A DNA stretch of 64,000 nt, from the NCBI GenBank assembly GCA_016124585.1, contig WGNL01000014.1, forward strand, positions 124,001 through 188,000. Reading direction: 5' to 3'. The notes under the pieces are model-generated. The model saw nothing but the letters and a program-made list of their open reading frames with translations, was not told the DNA's origin and searched no databases. Source of the DNA: Bacteroidota bacterium. Its GTDB lineage: Bacteria > Bacteroidota > Bacteroidia > Chitinophagales > Saprospiraceae. The position numbers and the translations under genes were made by a program. This document shows, in pieces, positions 26,832 through 36,694 of this stretch (its first letter is position 1; every line of letters begins with the position of its first letter).

Positions 26832-29810
26832 ATGAAAAGAAAAATTATCCAACAGTTACTACCTGTACTGTTTTGCATGGCTTCATCGGGGCTATTTGCA
26901 CAGTACACAGTTAGCGGTACAGTCCAAGATGAGGCTGGGGCACCACTTTTTGGTGTCAACATTCTTATTAAAGGGGCCACAGGTGGCACCATCTCGGAAA
27001 TCGACGGGAAGTTCAGCCTACAAGTGCCCGACGAGGCAACGGAACTTGAATTCTCCTACATAGGATTCTTAACAAGAACTGTAGAAGTCTCTCGTTCCAA
27101 TAATGTCCAAACGGTTGTGCTGTCGGAAGATATAAACAGCCTAGAAGAAGTTGTAGTGACAGGCTTGGCAACCAGTGTGAAGCGGTCAAATTTGGCCAAT
27201 TCGGTAGAACGAGTAGATGCTTCGGAACTAACCGGCATCGCTTCCCAGTCCACTGTTGACGGTGCACTTTATGGCAAATTTAAAGGTGCTGAAATCCGTG
27301 CGAACTCAGGAGCGCCGGGTGGTGGTTTGTCTTTCCGCTTGCGGGGTACTACCTCCATCAGTGGATCTTCCCAGCCACTTATCATCCTGGATGGTGTTTA
27401 TATTGACAATTCTTCCATCAAGGGTGGCTTGAATACTGTTTCTGCGGCCCAGGCTGGTGGTAGTACTCGTAACCAGGACAACCCTTCCAATCGTTTGGCC
27501 GATATAGATCCTAGCGACATTGAGTCTATCGAAATCCTGAAAGGTGCATCCACGGCGGCCATCTACGGCTCACGGGCTGCTGGTGGGGTTGTCATCATTA
27601 CGACGAAAAAGGGTGAGGCAGGAAAGACAAAGGTAAATTTTTCCCAATCGTTTGGTCAAACTCAAATGTTGAACCCATTGGGTGTTAGGCAATGGACTGA
27701 GGAGCGAGTGTTGGGTTCTGCCTTTGCAAGTGACATTGATGCTTTCAGGGCGGCCCAATCTAGCGGTACCCTTCACAATTACGAAGACGAACTCTACGGT
27801 AACAAAGGGCTTTTGACCAACACCCGTCTCAGCATCAGTGGTGGAAATGACAAAACCAAGTTTTACATTGGCGGTAGCTACAAGAATGAGGAAGGAATCG
27901 TGAAGAATACAGGCTATGAAAAAGCCTCTATGCGGATAAACATTGACCAAAAGGTGTCCAAGAATTTCGATATCAACATGACCTCAAATTTTATCCATTC
28001 TTCTTCCGACCGGGGTTTTTTCAACAACGATAACTCTGGAACGACCATGGGTGTCGCTTTTACCTCCACACCTTCTTGGGCACAGTTGCAACCCAACGAA
28101 AATGGCGTTTACCCATCCAACCCTTACGCGCCATCCAACTTCTTGGAAACAGCGGCACTGATGACCAACAATGAGTCTGTTAACCGTTTTATCGGTGGCG
28201 GTACAGCAACCTATAAGCTTTTTACGACTGATAATTCCTCGTTGAAGGCTATAGCAAGGGGTGGTGTAGATTTCTACAACTTGTACACCCGGGCGATATT
28301 TCCAAATACACTCCAATTCGAACGTGACGGCAATGGCTTGAACGGTGTGTCTGTTCAGGGTTTTACAAGAAACCTGAATACCAATTTGGCAGCTTTCTTG
28401 GTTCATAACCAATATTTGAATAATGGTATGTCATTTAGCACTTCATTCGGGGTGACTCAAGAGAATTTTGACCAAAACACCATCCTTGGAACTTCGACTA
28501 ACCTAATCGGGGTGCAAACCAACTTAGACCAAGCCGGTTCACGTACTACGGAGCAGTTCAGGAGGCCACAAACCGACAAAGGCTTTTTTGCACAAGAGGA
28601 AATCAACTTCCGGGACATGGTGGTGGCGACGGTTGGTATTCGTGGCGACAAGTCTTCGAACAATGGTGATGTAAACAAACTCTACTACTACCCGAAAGCA
28701 AACATTGCTTTCAATATTCACAATTTTGATTTTTGGAACAAAAGCGGGTTCGTCTCTTTGCTCAAGCTGCGTGGAGCTTACGGGGAGTCTGGTAACTTTG
28801 CTGGGTTTGGCGCCAAGTCCACCATTATGAATTCGACGATTGTAAATGGTGTGGCTGGTGTAAATGTTCCGTTTTTGCTCGGCAATACCAAGGTAGGCCC
28901 CGAACGCCAAAAGGAATTAGAACTTGGCTTTGATTTGGGCTTAGGCAAAAAGGTTGGCTTGGATCTCACCTACTACATCAAGTCAGTGGAGGATTTGTTG
29001 CTCAATGCAGAAATCCCAACCTCTTCGGGCTTCTCACAACAAGTGACGAATGCCGCCGAACTCCAAAACAAAGGTTGGGAAATCGGTTTGAACCTCAATG
29101 TGCTCAATACCCGTGATCTTAAATGGGATGCACGTTTTGGTTGGTGGAAAAATAATGCAGAAGTGACTAGGCTCGATGTACCTGCCTTTACGAGCGGTGG
29201 TTTTGCTGATTTCTTGGGCAATTTCATGATTAAAAAAGGGTACAGCCCGACCACAATCATTGGCGTAGGACCAAATCCAGATGTAACCTTGAATGGTACT
29301 GGGGAGCCTACTTTACAAGTGTTTGGCAATGCCGAACCAGATTTCCAATTGTCTTGGTCAAATATGATTTCTTGGAAAAACTTCGATTTTTCTATGGTTT
29401 GGCATTGGAAACAGGGTGGGAAAAACATTAACCTATCCGCCTTGCTTTTTGACCTCAACGAAAACACATATGATTTTGACGACAAAGGGCTCGATCCGAG
29501 CGGTCAAATGACCAATGGTGAATACCGCCTAAACCAAATTGGTGCAAATACAGGACCTTATGTAGAAGATTCAGGTTACATCCGGTTGCGTGAAGTTGGA
29601 CTTTACTACACGATTCCGCTCCCAAATGTGAATTCAATTGAAAAAGTGCGGATTGGGTTCTCGGGCAACAACCTGATTAACATTTTTGACTACAGCAGCT
29701 ATGATCCAGAGGTTTCCAATTTCGGAGCCAACGAATTCTCTACTGGTGTTGAGGTAACTCCATTCCCTTCCTCCAAGCGCTGGGACGTCCACTTCAACAT
29801 TACTTTTTAA
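26832..29810 (+). CDS. SusC/RagA TonB-linked outer-membrane receptor (second locus)
   Basis: This 992-residue protein has a signal peptide ending GLFAQ. The N-terminal carboxypeptidase-regulatory-like domain is YTVSGTVQDEAGAPLFGVNI with DGKFSLQV. The plug has EEVVVTGLATSVKRSNLA and FRLRGTTSIS with PLIILDGVYID, and the SusC signature LKGASTAAIYGSRAAGGVVI. The C-terminal strand RWDVHFNITF fits an outer-membrane barrel. It imports an unknown ligand with the downstream SusD, whose gene starts 25 bp after this stop. The absence of glycosidases nearby means the cargo may not be a polysaccharide. Confidence 0.95.
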   Translation: MKRKIIQQLLPVLFCMASSGLFAQYTVSGTVQDEAGAPLFGVNILIKGATGGTISEIDGKFSLQVPDEATELEFSYIGFLTRTVEVSRSNNVQTVVLSEDINSLEEVVVTGLATSVKRSNLANSVERVDASELTGIASQSTVDGALYGKFKGAEIRANSGAPGGGLSFRLRGTTSISGSSQPLIILDGVYIDNSSIKGGLNTVSAAQAGGSTRNQDNPSNRLADIDPSDIESIEILKGASTAAIYGSRAAGGVVIITTKKGEAGKTKVNFSQSFGQTQMLNPLGVRQWTEERVLGSAFASDIDAFRAAQSSGTLHNYEDELYGNKGLLTNTRLSISGGNDKTKFYIGGSYKNEEGIVKNTGYEKASMRINIDQKVSKNFDINMTSNFIHSSSDRGFFNNDNSGTTMGVAFTSTPSWAQLQPNENGVYPSNPYAPSNFLETAALMTNNESVNRFIGGGTATYKLFTTDNSSLKAIARGGVDFYNLYTRAIFPNTLQFERDGNGLNGVSVQGFTRNLNTNLAAFLVHNQYLNNGMSFSTSFGVTQENFDQNTILGTSTNLIGVQTNLDQAGSRTTEQFRRPQTDKGFFAQEEINFRDMVVATVGIRGDKSSNNGDVNKLYYYPKANIAFNIHNFDFWNKSGFVSLLKLRGAYGESGNFAGFGAKSTIMNSTIVNGVAGVNVPFLLGNTKVGPERQKELELGFDLGLGKKVGLDLTYYIKSVEDLLLNAEIPTSSGFSQQVTNAAELQNKGWEIGLNLNVLNTRDLKWDARFGWWKNNAEVTRLDVPAFTSGGFADFLGNFMIKKGYSPTTIIGVGPNPDVTLNGTGEPTLQVFGNAEPDFQLSWSNMISWKNFDFSMVWHWKQGGKNINLSALLFDLNENTYDFDDKGLDPSGQMTNGEYRLNQIGANTGPYVEDSGYIRLREVGLYYTIPLPNVNSIEKVRIGFSGNNLINIFDYSSYDPEVSNFGANEFSTGVEVTPFPSSKRWDVHFNITF

Positions 29811-29835
29811 CTTGAACTAAAAAATTAATTGAGAT

Positions 29836-31137
29836 ATGAAATTGACAAAATTTATCTTCATAAGCGTCCTTTTCTTGGCTATTGGCGGTTGTGAAATTGA
29901 CGACAACCCAAACCCGAACGGATCTAGTATCGGGGGGTTCAACCAAAATGCATCAAAGAGTGAACTACAGACCCTAGTGACAGGAATCGAGGATTTGGTT
30001 CGCCAAGATTTTGGGTTCTACTACGATGTCACTGCTATCATTGGCAGGGAGTACTATTTTTTCACTGGCTCTGATCCTCGTTATACTGGTGAGATACTGG
30101 GAAAGGGTGATTCCCAATTGGACAATGCTGGCTTTTATGGCACTCGCCCCTATCAAGGGCGCTACCGTACCATCAAAAACGCCAACGTGTTGATTGATGC
30201 CGTTTCCAATTCTGAGCAGATTACCGCCGAAGAGGCCAATGGCTATTTGGGATTCGCAAAAACAATACAAGCGCATGAATACCTTCTGGCGCTTAATTTA
30301 CAATACCAAAATGGTATCCGAATTGACGTTTCCGACCCTGATAATCTTGGGCCATTCGTTGATTATGATGCTGCGCTTACCGCTATTCTTGCCTTGCTTG
30401 ACGAGGCAGCAGGCCATCTGACAAGTGCGGGTAGTAATTTTCCTTTCAAACTATCGGCAGCAATGGCAGGTTTTGACACACCTGAAACTTTTCTGAAATT
30501 CAACAAGGCGCTCGGTGCTCGTGTTGCTTTGTACCAAGGCGATAATGGGGAGGCCAACAAGCGCCTTTCCGACTCGTTCATGGACATGAACGGCGACTTG
30601 AACGTCGGCCCTGCTCGCTACTACTCAACTTCAGGTGGTGATTTTGCAAACAACCTCTTCCGTCCATTGGACCAAGCCGACGCCATTATTGCCCACCCCT
30701 CCATGGTGACAGACCTAATACCAGGCGATGACCGTGCCTCCAAAATGGTGGAGCGCCCTAGTGGTTCACTCAGCCTTGATGGGCTTACGGGCACACATGA
30801 TGTTTATGTCTTCAAATCCTTGGAAGATTATGTGCCGTTTATTAGAAACGAAGAGTTGATACTCATTTTCGCTGAGGCAAATGTTGGCACAGACAATTCG
30901 GCTGCCGTAAATGCCATCAATAAAATCAGGAACGACCACGGTATCGGCGACTATGCTGGTGGCACTTCCGACTCGGAGTTGATGGACGAAATCATGTATG
31001 AGCGCCGCTACTCGCTCTTTGGTGAAGGCCACCGCTGGGTGGATATGCGTCGTTGGGGCCGATTAAGTGAACTGCCTGTCGACCGCCCTGATGATGACGT
31101 TTGGGTACAGCTGCCACGGCCAGTTTCAGAGAATTGA
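29836..31137 (+). CDS. SusD/RagB family lipoprotein (second locus)
   Basis: This 433-residue protein has a lipoprotein signal, MKLTKFIFISVLFLAIGGC, with the Cys at about 19. SusD features include YRTIKNANVLIDAV, helices with FAKTIQAHEYLLALNLQY, and the C-terminal EIMYERRYSLFGEGHRWVDMRRWG, a clear SusD tail motif. It is slightly shorter than most SusD proteins and its N-terminal region diverges from that of the first locus. It is the surface lid of the SusC barrel encoded 25 bp upstream. A strong terminator follows. Confidence 0.93.
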   Translation: MKLTKFIFISVLFLAIGGCEIDDNPNPNGSSIGGFNQNASKSELQTLVTGIEDLVRQDFGFYYDVTAIIGREYYFFTGSDPRYTGEILGKGDSQLDNAGFYGTRPYQGRYRTIKNANVLIDAVSNSEQITAEEANGYLGFAKTIQAHEYLLALNLQYQNGIRIDVSDPDNLGPFVDYDAALTAILALLDEAAGHLTSAGSNFPFKLSAAMAGFDTPETFLKFNKALGARVALYQGDNGEANKRLSDSFMDMNGDLNVGPARYYSTSGGDFANNLFRPLDQADAIIAHPSMVTDLIPGDDRASKMVERPSGSLSLDGLTGTHDVYVFKSLEDYVPFIRNEELILIFAEANVGTDNSAAVNAINKIRNDHGIGDYAGGTSDSELMDEIMYERRYSLFGEGHRWVDMRRWGRLSELPVDRPDDDVWVQLPRPVSEN

Positions 31138-31142
31138 TGTTT

Positions 31143-31198
31143 TTTTCAAAATAAAAAGGCTGCCCCTGTTTGCAGGGGCAGCCTTTTTATTTTGAAAA
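31143..31198. terminator. Bidirectional terminator with 26-bp perfect stem
   Basis: The arms 31143-31168 and 31173-31198 are perfectly complementary over 26 bp around a TTTG tetraloop. The core is GGCTGCCCCTG pairing with CAGGGGCAGCC, with A-rich and T-rich outer parts on both sides. It lies between the convergent susD (stop at 31137) and the haloperoxidase-type gene (stop at 31211) and should stop transcription from both sides. Confidence 0.9.
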
Positions 31199-31210
31199 AT
31201 GTGAAGTGAC

Positions 31211-33394
31211 TCAGTACCGAACCACCTTTTCCTCAAATACCTTCTTGCCTTCCTTGCCATAGCGTCCTACCACCACATACACACCAGCGGTCAAATCCAT
31301 CACATCCAGCAGTGTGCGGTTGTTGCTGAAGTCCAGGTCCATCGATTTTACGAATCGGCCATCCCTCGTGTAAACGTCAACAGGCATTTTGCCCTCCCAG
31401 ACATATTCCACTTGCATCAAACAGTTTGCTGGGTTTGGGTAAATATTGAGCCCACCCACATAGCCTGACGTAGTATCTGTTTTAGTGAAAAATTGCTCCG
31501 CAAATGCTACTGCTTCTGGCCCAATTTCCATTCCGATAAAACGCCCCGGCATATCGTCCATTGGTGGATGGATGCCGCCCCAGATACGACTCAAGCTGCA
31601 CTGGTCGCTGGCATCCCGATAGGTGGCCCACTGAAGTGTCAAGCTTTCGCTGGGGCCATCCTCAAAAACTAGGTATTCGTTCTTTGGACAGCTGAAAGTG
31701 CCCATCCCTCCAGGAAAATATGGGTCGCCTGTGATGGCAGTGAGTACCTCGGCGCCTGCACGGCTATAAGTGCTATGCCCTGAGATGTATCCGGCAAACG
31801 GCGGGGACACAAACGTAGGCCGTTGGTACGACCACCAATATTTTGCACGGATCCAACCCACGCCAGCGTCGTCTGTGGCAGGGTTGGAAATATAGTTTGG
31901 GCCCCGCCACGCCAGTAGTTTTACCTCTCCGATATACTCTCCTTGAGCACCCGCTAAGGTGTCACCTGCATCAATCATTTCGATAAAACCGGGAATAAGT
32001 GGCAGGCCACCGGGGTGGTAATTCGGCAGATTGGGGTCTGAACTTTGACCCAACTCCGCCATGCCTCTTATTGATGTCACGGGGCGGCTGCTATCGTACC
32101 AGCCCTTGATGCCCCAAGCAGTGATTGCTACATCATGCATGGCACCTCCAAGGGCGAGGTAGGACTTTACGTCCCACTGCAGCGCATCAAGTTCAGGGCC
32201 TTCGCCCCGCCATTTTCGAACTAGGCTTGGTTGATCGTTGACATAGTTCCAAATCTCGAACCAGTGGCCCGGTGGTGTGGCCGAAGTTGGCCCATCGGCC
32301 CAGAATTCGGCAAGCACTCTGGCATAGTCGCCACGAGGAACAATTTGCGGAGTGTATGGAAGTCCTGTTTTGGGGTTCAATGGGCGACCGTGGCTATTGT
32401 CGCCGCCGTTTTCCAAATCATAAAAATTGTGATAATCCGCAAAATTGTCGGGGTAACTTTGAATATTGCCAATGGAGGCCGGAGAAATATCCCACAGAAC
32501 GCCATCCTTGGGGTCGAGCATAGACGACCAAACGGCCACTAGTTCATGGTTCCATTTGAATTCTTCGGAAATGGGGTTGATGCTAGAGGTGTCTAAATAA
32601 GCGGGCGGGCCTGGGTCATGGTAAACGATATAGTCGTGTCCATCCCGATTATAAACCGTTGCCTCGCTAGGCTGTAGGGAAAAAGGAGCCACATTGCCCC
32701 ACTCTGGGCTGAGGAAGGGCTGTACGCCTCCAGCAATTGGATTACCGCTCTGGTCAATGATTTGTTCAATTTGCAGCGGTTGCCAGCGGTTCAGGTCTAC
32801 AAAGGTGGCATTGCCGGGTATTGACACGGGCATAGGCGGGTTCACGGGCTCGTAGTATTGGTTTTTATAACCGTTGGCTTCGTTGGAACCATCTTGTAAG
32901 CCGTAGTCAATAATGGTTTGGGCGATGAAATTTCCCATAGCGGCAGGGCTGCATACGTAATTGGTAGAAGTGTAGCTTGGGTCGTAACCCAGCGAAACCA
33001 TCAGGTTGTCAATGTCTTCGAAGAGCAGTTCGGCCCGGGGTGATTTTGCGAAGCGGTACTTTAGCAACCGATAAACAGCATAGCTTATAGCTTCTTCCTG
33101 TGCTGCCTTCACATTGGTAGGATGCGGCACGGCAGCTATTGTGCTGCTAAAACCGTGTATTTTCTTGCCTATCAAGTAGGTGTCGGCCGTGCCATTGTAC
33201 AAGGCCCAAGCATCATACATGGCCACGCTTGTATGGAAGAGATTGCGGGCATGTACCGTGGGGCGAGCAAAATCGCCACTAATAGCTTCCAAAACCATCT
33301 CGTTCCATTGCCGTGCCACGGAGTGCTGAGACTGACCAAATGATTGATGAAGCGTAAAAATTAATGCGAGAGTTATAGTAAATCTTGTCATCAT
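31211..33394 (-). CDS. Vanadium-dependent haloperoxidase family protein with T9SS tail
   Basis: This 727-residue protein has a signal peptide ending QSFGQ. The vanadate/phosphate-binding set of the haloperoxidase-PAP2 superfamily is complete: KYWWSYQRP (K-x6-RP, about 519), ISGHS (about 538) and SRIWGGIH (SR-x5-H, about 603). Earlier helices such as WNEMVLEAISGDFARPTVHARN match the secreted bacterial family. A T9SS type A domain (IYPNPANC..., from about 651) shows surface delivery. Family members oxidise halides with peroxide or act as phosphatases; which applies here is unknown. It stands alone and is convergent with susD. Confidence 0.88.
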   Translation of the reverse strand: MMTRFTITLALIFTLHQSFGQSQHSVARQWNEMVLEAISGDFARPTVHARNLFHTSVAMYDAWALYNGTADTYLIGKKIHGFSSTIAAVPHPTNVKAAQEEAISYAVYRLLKYRFAKSPRAELLFEDIDNLMVSLGYDPSYTSTNYVCSPAAMGNFIAQTIIDYGLQDGSNEANGYKNQYYEPVNPPMPVSIPGNATFVDLNRWQPLQIEQIIDQSGNPIAGGVQPFLSPEWGNVAPFSLQPSEATVYNRDGHDYIVYHDPGPPAYLDTSSINPISEEFKWNHELVAVWSSMLDPKDGVLWDISPASIGNIQSYPDNFADYHNFYDLENGGDNSHGRPLNPKTGLPYTPQIVPRGDYARVLAEFWADGPTSATPPGHWFEIWNYVNDQPSLVRKWRGEGPELDALQWDVKSYLALGGAMHDVAITAWGIKGWYDSSRPVTSIRGMAELGQSSDPNLPNYHPGGLPLIPGFIEMIDAGDTLAGAQGEYIGEVKLLAWRGPNYISNPATDDAGVGWIRAKYWWSYQRPTFVSPPFAGYISGHSTYSRAGAEVLTAITGDPYFPGGMGTFSCPKNEYLVFEDGPSESLTLQWATYRDASDQCSLSRIWGGIHPPMDDMPGRFIGMEIGPEAVAFAEQFFTKTDTTSGYVGGLNIYPNPANCLMQVEYVWEGKMPVDVYTRDGRFVKSMDLDFSNNRTLLDVMDLTAGVYVVVGRYGKEGKKVFEEKVVRY

Positions 33395-33411
33395 GCCGAG
33401 TTTCTTTTGCT

Positions 33412-33419
33412 CAAAGATA
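33412..33419 (-). promoter_or_regulatory. TAnnTTTG element upstream of the haloperoxidase-type gene
   Basis: Read leftwards the sequence TATCTTTG is a perfect TAnnTTTG element, ending 17 bp before the ATG at 33394. No clear TTTG element at the usual distance upstream was found, so the call rests on one element. Confidence 0.4.
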
Positions 33420-33496
33420 CAGGCACAAGGCTCTTCATGGTTGGGGCGTTGGACTTAAATATTCGTTAGAAAATGAAAGAAAGGGTTTTGGTTGAG

Positions 33497-34246
33497 CTAC
33501 CGCTGGACGATCATCCGTTTCATGATTGACACCTGCCCGACTTGTAACTTCAAGAAATATAGCCCATTTGGCAAGTCAGAGATTGGGAGCGGATGTTTGG
33601 TCTCTCCAATAACCCTTTCCTTAACTAAGGTTTGTCCAGCTACATTAACGAGGGTGTAATCATAGTCAAATCTAATTGGGGTATAGATATTCGCTACATC
33701 GGAAGCAGGTACAGGGAATATAGAGACGGAATTTTCCAATTCATCCTTTTCAAAAGTACGGGTAAAATTGGTACAGGTGCCAAGGTTGTCCTTTAAGATT
33801 TCATAAGACTGCATTTCGTACTCGTCCTTAATGAAGCCAGTGACAATGCCATTTTCTAACGACAGGAATGCTTCATTGCACGCATTGTCAAACTCAAAAG
33901 TGTACCAGTTTGTTGGCCCATTTGTAATAGCCTCTCCTTCCTGAACAATGAGGTGTCCGCCAATTTTGAACAATGAAAAATCAGGGTCACAACTACTTCC
34001 ATAACTGGCAAGGATAGTCATTGTATCATGCTCAACTATACCCAGAAGATTGTCTTCCACCACTACATCTATCCAAAGTACTTCTGAAAATTGCCACGGC
34101 GAAACATAAGTATTAATGATGCGCACATTGGCCACTTTAGAAGAGGACTTTACATGTTCGCAAAATGAGGAGCTATAAATACAAGAGCAAGCCATCATAA
34201 AACTTGGCAAAAGAAACAAAGCGAAAATAGGTAGGAATTTTTTCAT
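33497..34246 (-). CDS. Secreted Cys-containing protein with T9SS sorting domain
   Basis: The protein has 249 residues from the ATG at 34246 (MKKFLPIFALFLLPSFMMAC). The N-terminus could be a signal peptide or a lipoprotein signal with Cys after MMA, and CSCIYSSSFCEHV follows. The central part (about 30-165) has a beta-rich look and is not recognised, although the CSC start and beta strands recall tissue-inhibitor-like folds in bacterial proteins. The last 80 residues are a T9SS tail (SIFPVPASDVANIYTP; LPNGLYFLKLQVG). Exported to the cell surface, function unknown. A longer frame from 34273 is less likely. Confidence 0.75.
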   Translation of the reverse strand: MKKFLPIFALFLLPSFMMACSCIYSSSFCEHVKSSSKVANVRIINTYVSPWQFSEVLWIDVVVEDNLLGIVEHDTMTILASYGSSCDPDFSLFKIGGHLIVQEGEAITNGPTNWYTFEFDNACNEAFLSLENGIVTGFIKDEYEMQSYEILKDNLGTCTNFTRTFEKDELENSVSIFPVPASDVANIYTPIRFDYDYTLVNVAGQTLVKERVIGETKHPLPISDLPNGLYFLKLQVGQVSIMKRMIVQR

Positions 34247-34591
34247 TACGTGTTTTTTACAAACATAATGCATTGAAAATTTGCCTGCAATAATTTTAAC
34301 TGCACGATGCCAATGGGCGACAAGTTTGTTTAGGAATTTTTAAATAAATGTCTTGTGAAAAAAATAATCACACCCAACGTTTTGCCTAGTTAATACGTAA
34401 TGATTATTGGGACGATATTATCATAGGTGTTAAAAGATAGGATGCTAATTTTTGAAACGCATTTCAAATTGAATTGGGCATACGGCAACTGCCAATATCA
34501 CCTGTGTAATTAATCAAAGTCGACTATATTTGTCTACAAGTTTTAAAGTCCATAGTTTCGATTTTATTCACCTACTTTAAAATTATACAAC
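34247..34591. other. Divergent intergenic region with a TATATTTG element
   Basis: This 345-bp AT-rich gap lies between two divergent T9SS cargo genes. TATATTTG at 34525-34532 fits the TAnnTTTG promoter element for the rightward gene, giving a leader of about 55 bp. No matching TTTG element at 19-23 bp was found. Nothing else was recognised. Confidence 0.45.
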
Positions 34592-35785
34592 ATGAGTTCA
34601 CGCTTAAAATCTATCGCTGCATTTCTCTTGCTCTCTTTAATCTGCTTTACCGCTGATGCCGCCCATATTATAGGTGGATACATGAGCTACCAATGCTTGG
34701 GCGGTGAGAACTATCGTTTCACAATGATATTGTATCGGGATTGCTACGGCGGAGGGTCAGCCTTTGACTCTGATGGTGCCAGTGGTGCCCCATTTTCCGC
34801 TACCGTCACCTTTTTTACAGGCAGCAGCACCGTGCCACTATCAAGCATTGAACTTAACACCCCAACGATTGACATGGTGCAACCACTGCCCGATTGTTTT
34901 TCGCAGTCGGTATCCTGCGTTGAGCGAGGAATCTATGTGTTTGAGGCCACACTGCCCGCTGGAAACGAACCAATCCATGTCGTATATCAACGCTGCTGCC
35001 GGAATGCAACCATTTCGAATATAGCTGAACCTGGCGCAACGGGCGCCACTTGGACCATCACCATTACTCCAGAAGCAAGAGCTGTCTGCAATACCAGCCC
35101 TGTATTTGGTTTAGTGCCAATGCTTTGCGCTGTAGTAAACGAACCATACAGCTATGACCATGCTGCCACAGATGCCGATGGTGACGAGCTGACCTACGAA
35201 TTTTGCGCCCCTTTGCTGGGTGGTGGCACTGACCAAATCAATCCAACTATTAGCACTGGCGTGGCACCCGACCCTGACATGCCCCCGCCATACGATATGG
35301 TCAATTATTTGAACCCACCTTCCACAGTGGTTCAGCCCATACCAGGCGCTCCAGCTTATGTCATTGACCCAAACACAGGTGTAGTAAATGGCACACCCAA
35401 TGTGCAAGGCCGATACCTTTATGCAGTTTGTGTAAACGAATTCAGAAACGGTCAGTTGCTCAGCGTGACCCGCTATGAGTTTGAACACGATGCCGGATTT
35501 CTCACGGGAATTGACGAAATCGCCAGCGGCAACCGCCTCAAGATTTTTCCCAACCCCACCAACGGAGTTTTCAACGTTGAAATGCCGAAAAGCAGTAATG
35601 TAAAGAATTTTGAGGTGAAACTATACGATATGAACGGCCGAAAAGTAGCCAATCAAAGCGAGGCGGATGGTTCGAATCTCAAGGTCACCATACCCGAGCT
35701 ACTGCCCGGTGTCTATCAGTTGGTGCTGTGCAATGGGCAGGAAATCTATCATGAAAAAATTGTAGTAAAACCCAGCAATCGCTAG
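34592..35785 (+). CDS. Secreted AHIIGG-type surface protein with T9SS sorting domain
   Basis: This 397-residue protein has a signal peptide (ending TADA) followed at once by AHIIGGYMSYQCLGGENYRF and MILYRDCYGG. That opening occurs at the N-terminus of many very large surface proteins of Saprospiria and relatives. Here the protein is short: the N-terminal module (to about 300, with cysteine pairs such as RCCRN and an Ig-like DADGDELTYEF segment) is joined directly to a T9SS type A tail (IFPNPTNGVFNVEM; LLPGVYQLVLCNG). It is probably a surface or matrix component; no enzyme domain is seen. Confidence 0.8.
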   Translation: MSSRLKSIAAFLLLSLICFTADAAHIIGGYMSYQCLGGENYRFTMILYRDCYGGGSAFDSDGASGAPFSATVTFFTGSSTVPLSSIELNTPTIDMVQPLPDCFSQSVSCVERGIYVFEATLPAGNEPIHVVYQRCCRNATISNIAEPGATGATWTITITPEARAVCNTSPVFGLVPMLCAVVNEPYSYDHAATDADGDELTYEFCAPLLGGGTDQINPTISTGVAPDPDMPPPYDMVNYLNPPSTVVQPIPGAPAYVIDPNTGVVNGTPNVQGRYLYAVCVNEFRNGQLLSVTRYEFEHDAGFLTGIDEIASGNRLKIFPNPTNGVFNVEMPKSSNVKNFEVKLYDMNGRKVANQSEADGSNLKVTIPELLPGVYQLVLCNGQEIYHEKIVVKPSNR

Positions 35786-35905
35786 GTGTTTTCATAAGCC
35801 CCCTCTCGTTTTATCGAACTAAGCGACGGAACCCTCGCTTGCTTGGTTATTTTGATAAATTTGCGTTTCAAACAATCTAAAATTAAACGAGAAAACCACC
35901 CACTT

Positions 35906-36694
35906 ATGAGAACCTTGCGCTTCGTAAGTTTGCTGATTTGCATCGCTATAGCTGCCTGTACTAATAATAACAATCAGGCCACCACCAATGAAATATCGGT
36001 AGTTGACACAACCACTACGGCCACGGTGGAAGAGTCAGCAACAACTGAAGATGAACCTGCAGCTGAAGAGTCAGGAACAGCGCCAGCGCCAGTGGAAACT
36101 GAGAACATCCCAACGCCAAAAGGCTTCGAGGTGATTGGAGCTGCAAAAGGCGATTTGGATAAGGACGGTACGCCAGAAAAGGTCATCGTGTATGATACAC
36201 CCCACCAGACGGATTTCGGGACGGAGCGTGAGCTTCATATTTTTAAGCAAAAAGGCAGTGCTTGGGAGCTTTGGCACAAGTCTGTGGGCGCTGTTTTGCC
36301 AAGCCAGCAAGGTGGCGTGATGGGCGATCCATTCGAGGAAGTGAAGGTCGAAAACGGCAGTTTGGTCATTTCGCATTTTGGCGGCAGTCGGGAAAAATGG
36401 CACTACACCCACCGCTTCCGTTTACAGAATAACGACTGGCAATTAATCGGCGCTACTGCCAACAGTGGTGCCCCTTGCGACTATTTCGAAGACTTCGATT
36501 ATAATCTTTCGACTGGTAAAATAAATTATTCGAAGACGACGGAGGATTGTGAGAAAAGCGAGGAACACCCAGTTACTAAAACGGAGAAAAAAGACTTTAT
36601 GGTAAAGCTAAAAAGCCTGCCCAAAATGGATGGATTTCATCCGGGTGAAAATAAAGTTGCTCTGCCGAAGACGGATATTGAGTTTTATTATTGA
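35906..36694 (+). CDS. Lipoprotein of unknown function
   Basis: The protein has 262 residues from the ATG at 35906 (MRTLRFVSLLICIAIAACTN), with the lipobox Cys near residue 18. A Thr/Glu/Ala-rich linker of about 50 residues spaces the folded part from the membrane. The folded domain begins FEVIGAAKGDLDKDGTPEKVIVYD, an FG-GAP/VCBS-like D-x-D-x-D-G calcium-binding pattern, then a beta-rich region with HFGGSREKWHYTHRFRLQNNDW. Family not recognised. An upstream in-frame ATG at 35843 would bury the lipoprotein signal and is rejected. Confidence 0.8.
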   Translation: MRTLRFVSLLICIAIAACTNNNNQATTNEISVVDTTTTATVEESATTEDEPAAEESGTAPAPVETENIPTPKGFEVIGAAKGDLDKDGTPEKVIVYDTPHQTDFGTERELHIFKQKGSAWELWHKSVGAVLPSQQGGVMGDPFEEVKVENGSLVISHFGGSREKWHYTHRFRLQNNDWQLIGATANSGAPCDYFEDFDYNLSTGKINYSKTTEDCEKSEEHPVTKTEKKDFMVKLKSLPKMDGFHPGENKVALPKTDIEFYY

